NCBI RefSeq assembly: GCF_017304635.1
Contig: NZ_JAFKMA010000002.1
Span: 391,244-455,243, forward strand
DNA length: 64,000 nucleotides
Origin: Sphingomonas sp.
Lineage (GTDB): Bacteria > Pseudomonadota > Alphaproteobacteria > Sphingomonadales > Sphingomonadaceae
Direction: 5' to 3'
Positions 61,165 to 64,000 of this stretch are shown here, in pieces (the first letter of the stretch is position 1; the number at the start of each line of letters is the position of its first letter). The notes beneath the pieces are model-generated. The model worked only from the letters and a program-made list of their open reading frames with translations, had not been told where the DNA came from and ran no database searches. A program made the translations under genes and the position numbers.

Positions 61165-61713
61165 TCAGCCGCGTGGGCTGAACAGTCCATTTTGATCCGA
61201 CATGTGATGATCACCTCGTCGCGCATCACCGATGGCGGTTAGCCGCTGCGCGGTGCTGGCCCAAGTTTCCAAGAGGCTGAGGCCCCGATCTGACAGGGCC
61301 ACGTGTGACCGACGGCGGTCCTCGGCGTCTTCTCGCCGCTTCACCAAACCTTCTCGTTCCAACGCTGCCAAATGTCGCAAAGCGGTGCTGGGCGCGGCGG
61401 CGGCGGCGGCGCAAGCACTTGTCACGGACACTACCGCCCCGCACGCTCGAGCGACGTAAAGATCAAGGAGCAGATCCCACGCTGGCTCGCCGAAGAGCTT
61501 GGCATGGCCTCCAAACACCGACTCCCGGCTGCGGCGTGCCCGGTAGATCGCTCGGATGTACCCGACCCGGCTGTCGCTGTTGACGTCGTCGGCGCCAGTC
61601 GAAAGTGTCGGATTTTGGCAAGCTGAAGCGCCGCATCCGTGCCATTCGACCAACAACGCCTGGATATCATCAAGAAATTGCGGAGCGGTCCGCGACCGGG
61701 CGTTATCGTTCAT
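61165..61713 (-). CDS. MarR-type winged-helix regulator
   Basis: 182 residues. After an ~55-residue N-terminal extension comes FGEPAWDLLLDLYVARACGA, then the winged helix (APSTALRHLAALEREGLVKR; DRRRSHVALSDRGLSLLE), as in sphingomonad MarR-like proteins. It is convergent with the ABC genes and the last gene of a minus-strand run. It may control the RiPP locus, but no operator was identified. Confidence 0.8.
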   Translation of the reverse strand: MNDNARSRTAPQFLDDIQALLVEWHGCGASACQNPTLSTGADDVNSDSRVGYIRAIYRARRSRESVFGGHAKLFGEPAWDLLLDLYVARACGAVVSVTSACAAAAAAPSTALRHLAALEREGLVKRREDAEDRRRSHVALSDRGLSLLETWASTAQRLTAIGDARRGDHHMSDQNGLFSPRG

Positions 61714-61725
61714 GGGGGTGCTTAC

Positions 61726-62154
61726 TTACGTTGCTGCGACACGAAGGCGGCAGCGTCGTCGATATCGGACAGTACCCCCGCCGACGATCAGCGGAAGCGG
61801 TAGCGCGAAAAGCCGCAGGGCCAAGCCATAGGAAAACGGTGGTGTCGAATGTGCCAGCATGACGATCTCCGTCAGCACTGCATCGAGTTGAAACATCGCT
61901 GCCCACATCGGCCAGTATCGGTCGGCGGTACAAGCTAGGACGATCAAGGCGATCGCTTCGCACGCGTCGACCGCGAAAAACCAAGCGTCCGTGGTGATGT
62001 ACAATTGTCCCGAATGCGCTGCTGCAACGTTTGACAATATCATCCCACACAGAATGATAGCGGCGCCCCATCGCTCCGGTTTGCCACCACCGACCAAGGC
62101 GAAAACACTGCCCCACAGAAGGCCGGCAAGATAAATATATTGGTAGATCGACAT
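61726..62154 (-). CDS. Four-helix membrane protein, unknown
   Basis: 142 residues with four hydrophobic helices (YLAGLLWGSVFALVGG; GAAIILCGMILSNVAAAH; ACEAIALIVLACTAD; SYGLALRLFALPLPLIVGGG) and a basic C-terminus. No family recognised. It lies 12 bp upstream of the MarR-type gene and is probably cotranscribed with it. Confidence 0.65.
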   Translation of the reverse strand: MSIYQYIYLAGLLWGSVFALVGGGKPERWGAAIILCGMILSNVAAAHSGQLYITTDAWFFAVDACEAIALIVLACTADRYWPMWAAMFQLDAVLTEIVMLAHSTPPFSYGLALRLFALPLPLIVGGGTVRYRRRCRLRVAAT

Positions 62155-62196
62155 GCCAGCCCGCTTTTACAACCGAGGCGCAAGCGAAGCGCATCG

Positions 62197-62550
62197 TCAG
62201 GCAACCTTATCACGCTTGATCGGCGTGATAACAGCGCCGTGGGGCGTGCCGGGGGCGGGCAGGGGGCACAGTGCGCCGCTGTCTTCCATGACGTTATGCT
62301 TCACGGCGCAGTCGACAACCTCGCGATGAGCGCGTGCCAACTCTCCAAGGCCTTCGGTCAGTTTTGCCACGCCTGCGCCTAGTAACTCGACGCCGCGCTG
62401 GCATTCTAGATTATGAAACGCATCACTTTGACGTGCTTCGAACATCGCAGTGCCTAAGGCAAAGATGTCGATCATCGTCTTATTGGCGGAGTGCTCTGCC
62501 GCGTGAAAAGCAGTAGCGATCTTCTCGGCGTGACGGGTAATTTCGGACAT
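62197..62550 (-). CDS. Hypothetical 117-aa helical protein
   Basis: 117 residues starting MSEITRHAEKIATAFHAAEH with GGAGGAAG just upstream, which fixes the start. Long amphipathic helices with many His/Glu/Ala (SANKTMIDIFALGTAMFEAR; GVAKLTEGLGELARAHREVV) resemble phasin-like or haemerythrin-shaped bundles, but the metal pattern is not present. Unknown function; part of a minus-strand run between LuxR-type and membrane genes. Confidence 0.65.
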   Translation of the reverse strand: MSEITRHAEKIATAFHAAEHSANKTMIDIFALGTAMFEARQSDAFHNLECQRGVELLGAGVAKLTEGLGELARAHREVVDCAVKHNVMEDSGALCPLPAPGTPHGAVITPIKRDKVA

Positions 62551-62603
62551 TGTCTTCCTCCACGATGGCAGGCCATCGCGCGCGAGTTTGGGACCAGAGA
62601 AGG

Positions 62604-63062
62604 TCAACGGATACCGAGGGCGATCTCTTGAGCGACCCGCAGTCCGGTTGTCAGCTGAGCAAAGATGAAAATGATCGCAAGTGCTCCCGCCAATATCCAG
62701 GCAAGGCGCCTCACGACCGTTAGCTCATTGTTTTCCTTCCCGTTACGAAAGATTGACAGCTCGCTCGCCCATCGGAGAAGCGGGCTTCGCTCCGGAGCGA
62801 CTGGTGTCATTGACGATATGGAAGAGGCAACCTCTGGCGGTTCCGTAGGTAAATCTACGTAGGCGGGCACCTGTTCAATGACCCGGACAGCTTCGAGGCG
62901 GCTACGCGCACCCAATGTTGATATTGCCCGGGCGATGTGCGTATCGACGGTCCTAGGAGAGATACCGAGTTCTCGCGCAATTTCCTTTGACCGCAAGCCT
63001 CGCCCCGCCAGCTCAAGGATTTCGCGCTCTCGGGGGCTAAGTTGCTCAATGGGATGCGACAT
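62604..63062 (-). CDS. LuxR-type regulator with C-terminal membrane anchor
   Basis: 152 residues. The LuxR/NarL helix-turn-helix is at the very N-terminus (LSPREREILELAGRGLRSKE, then IARELGISPRTVDTHIARAI), with no sensor domain before it, and a single transmembrane helix lies near the C-terminus (LAWILAGALAIIFIFAQLTT). The reversed order (HTH cytoplasmic, anchor behind) recalls membrane-bound one-component regulators of sphingomonads. Target unknown. Confidence 0.85.
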   Translation of the reverse strand: MSHPIEQLSPREREILELAGRGLRSKEIARELGISPRTVDTHIARAISTLGARSRLEAVRVIEQVPAYVDLPTEPPEVASSISSMTPVAPERSPLLRWASELSIFRNGKENNELTVVRRLAWILAGALAIIFIFAQLTTGLRVAQEIALGIR

Positions 63063-63472
63063 CGTTTCCGTCCGCCGTGATTCGGTTCAGACTAAAGTGG
63101 AGGAAATCACGGTTCAATTTGATTATGCTACAGTACGGACGATCAACGCTGATCGCCCTGTCCGGCGCCTCAATTGACCAGCAAGTTGACCGGCAGTGGT
63201 GACCTGATCTGTCAATGGTGCACTTCGGGCTGCTTCGGCGGCTCGCCGAATCGCCGCTGCGTGACGATGCGTTGCTGGCCGATCGTTCGGCCGGTCCTGC
63301 GCCGCGGTTGACCGTACGGCGTTTGCGGAAATGCAAAGCCTACTCGACACAATCGCGCAGACCGACATCCTCGTGTGACCCTCAGTGCTCGTTGAGCACG
63401 TGATCGTCATTGGCGCGACTGCGGCCAGCCCTGCAAAGGCGGCCACATGCTGATCATCGCTGGCCCTAAGTA
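63063..63472. other. Non-coding stretch
   Basis: 410 bp with only short, composition-driven open frames. I see no RNA gene, insertion sequence end or terminator in it. Confidence 0.45.
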
Positions 63473-63721
63473 ATGCTGCTGGCTATCGCGACCTCACGCG
63501 AACCGGGTGTTGCCAGTCGTCCTACCGTGCAAATCAAGTTACAGAAGCGCAGTGAAAATTTGTCCTTTCATGCGACCTGGGAAAGCGAGCTAAAGTCGTC
63601 CGTTCACGCGGACGTTTTTGTCGACGATGTAGCTGCCAGTCGCCGCGCGATCGAGCTCGTCAAGCTTTCCAAGCACGGATCGATGTCCGTACTGACAACA
63701 GGTGCGGAACACTTAAACTGA
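63473..63721 (+). CDS. Possible small hypothetical protein (82 aa)
   Basis: An ATG-to-stop frame encoding MLLAIATSREPGVASRPTVQ and ending LTTGAEHLN. The second half (VHADVFVDDVAASRRAIELV) reads like a protein, but there is no ribosome binding site and no recognised family. It could be the end of a decayed gene. The remaining 63722-64000 shows no gene. Confidence 0.28.
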   Translation: MLLAIATSREPGVASRPTVQIKLQKRSENLSFHATWESELKSSVHADVFVDDVAASRRAIELVKLSKHGSMSVLTTGAEHLN

Positions 63722-64000
63722 GTAATCGCGCACTTGATCTAACGAGATCACGAAGACATCTGTTATAGGAGCCGGGTGGCTGGCGCGAATGTCCAGGCAG
63801 TCGCTAAAGGCGCCAGTACATGCCCTCAAGCATGAGCACAACGCCCGGTCAAATTTGGCGCGTAACGCCAAAGAAAATAGGAGGAGATTTCATGCGAAAT
63901 GCGACTCTCTACTGTTTAACGTGAATAAACATTAAAGACCTATACAGCTAGGTGGGTCTGGTGACTGCGATCTATAAAAGAGCGATATTTAGGTGGAGAT

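Noticed and set aside
61372-61626. Plus-strand frame opposite the MarR-type gene (84 aa)
   Set aside because: Gly/Arg-rich shadow of the minus-strand winged-helix protein.

Overview
This 64-kb window is chromosomal DNA of a sphingomonad (Alphaproteobacteria, Sphingomonadales), most likely Sphingomonas. The evidence is the very high GC with strong G/C third-position bias, the alphaproteobacterial dcw order murG-murC-murB-ddl-ftsQ-ftsA-ftsZ, a PhyR/NepR/EcfG general stress response locus, and a serine palmitoyltransferase whose length (420 aa) and active-site numbering match the Sphingomonas paucimobilis sphingolipid enzyme. A PEPxxWA-CTERM protein and several sphingomonad-style intergenic repeats agree.

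Layout. 1-8.3 kb: peptidoglycan synthesis and division genes (murG truncated by the window start), with a 63-aa unknown gene inserted between murC and murB. 8.4-21.5 kb: two SPOR-domain proteins, dgt, a DUF1800/DUF1501 pair, argS, nagZ, scpAB and tatABC. 21.5-25.8 kb: general stress response locus, comprising a PhyP-like sensor protein with a degenerate ATPase domain, nepR, phyR, a 52-aa membrane protein, ecfG, and a second nepR-like gene overlapping the 3' end of ecfG. Beyond phyP lies a candidate EcfG-dependent small RNA with two C-rich hairpin loops. 25.9-35 kb: glnE, bcp, an M23 peptidase, a Cys-rich small protein, erpA, xth, a GNAT-like protein and a fatty acid desaturase. 35-43 kb, minus strand: lptG-lptF, a CHASE3 hybrid kinase, the sphingolipid set spt-acp-reductase, and proB. 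43-50.7 kb: PEPxxWA-CTERM protein, obgE, TetR, GNAT, rpmA-rplU, a TonB-dependent receptor and hspQ.

50.8 kb to the end: a tRNA-Ser(CGA) followed at once by a P4-type integrase marks the start of a genomic island of lower GC, with many GTG/TTG starts, whose far end is outside the window. Its centre (54.4-61.7 kb) looks like an undescribed RiPP biosynthetic locus. It holds a Cys-free precursor peptide ending in a Thr/Ile-rich segment, a class III lanthipeptide-synthetase-like lyase/kinase protein that lacks the LanC cyclase, a RiPP-maturation radical SAM enzyme with a C-x7-C-x2-C cluster motif, a nucleotidyltransferase-like protein, a dedicated ABC exporter and a MarR-type regulator. A precursor without Cys paired with a synthetase without a cyclase is internally consistent. 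It suggests a non-lanthionine peptide carrying dehydrated or phosphorylated Thr/Ser plus a radical SAM modification; this chemistry is inferred.

All functional statements are from reading the sequence and knowledge of families; no searches were run.
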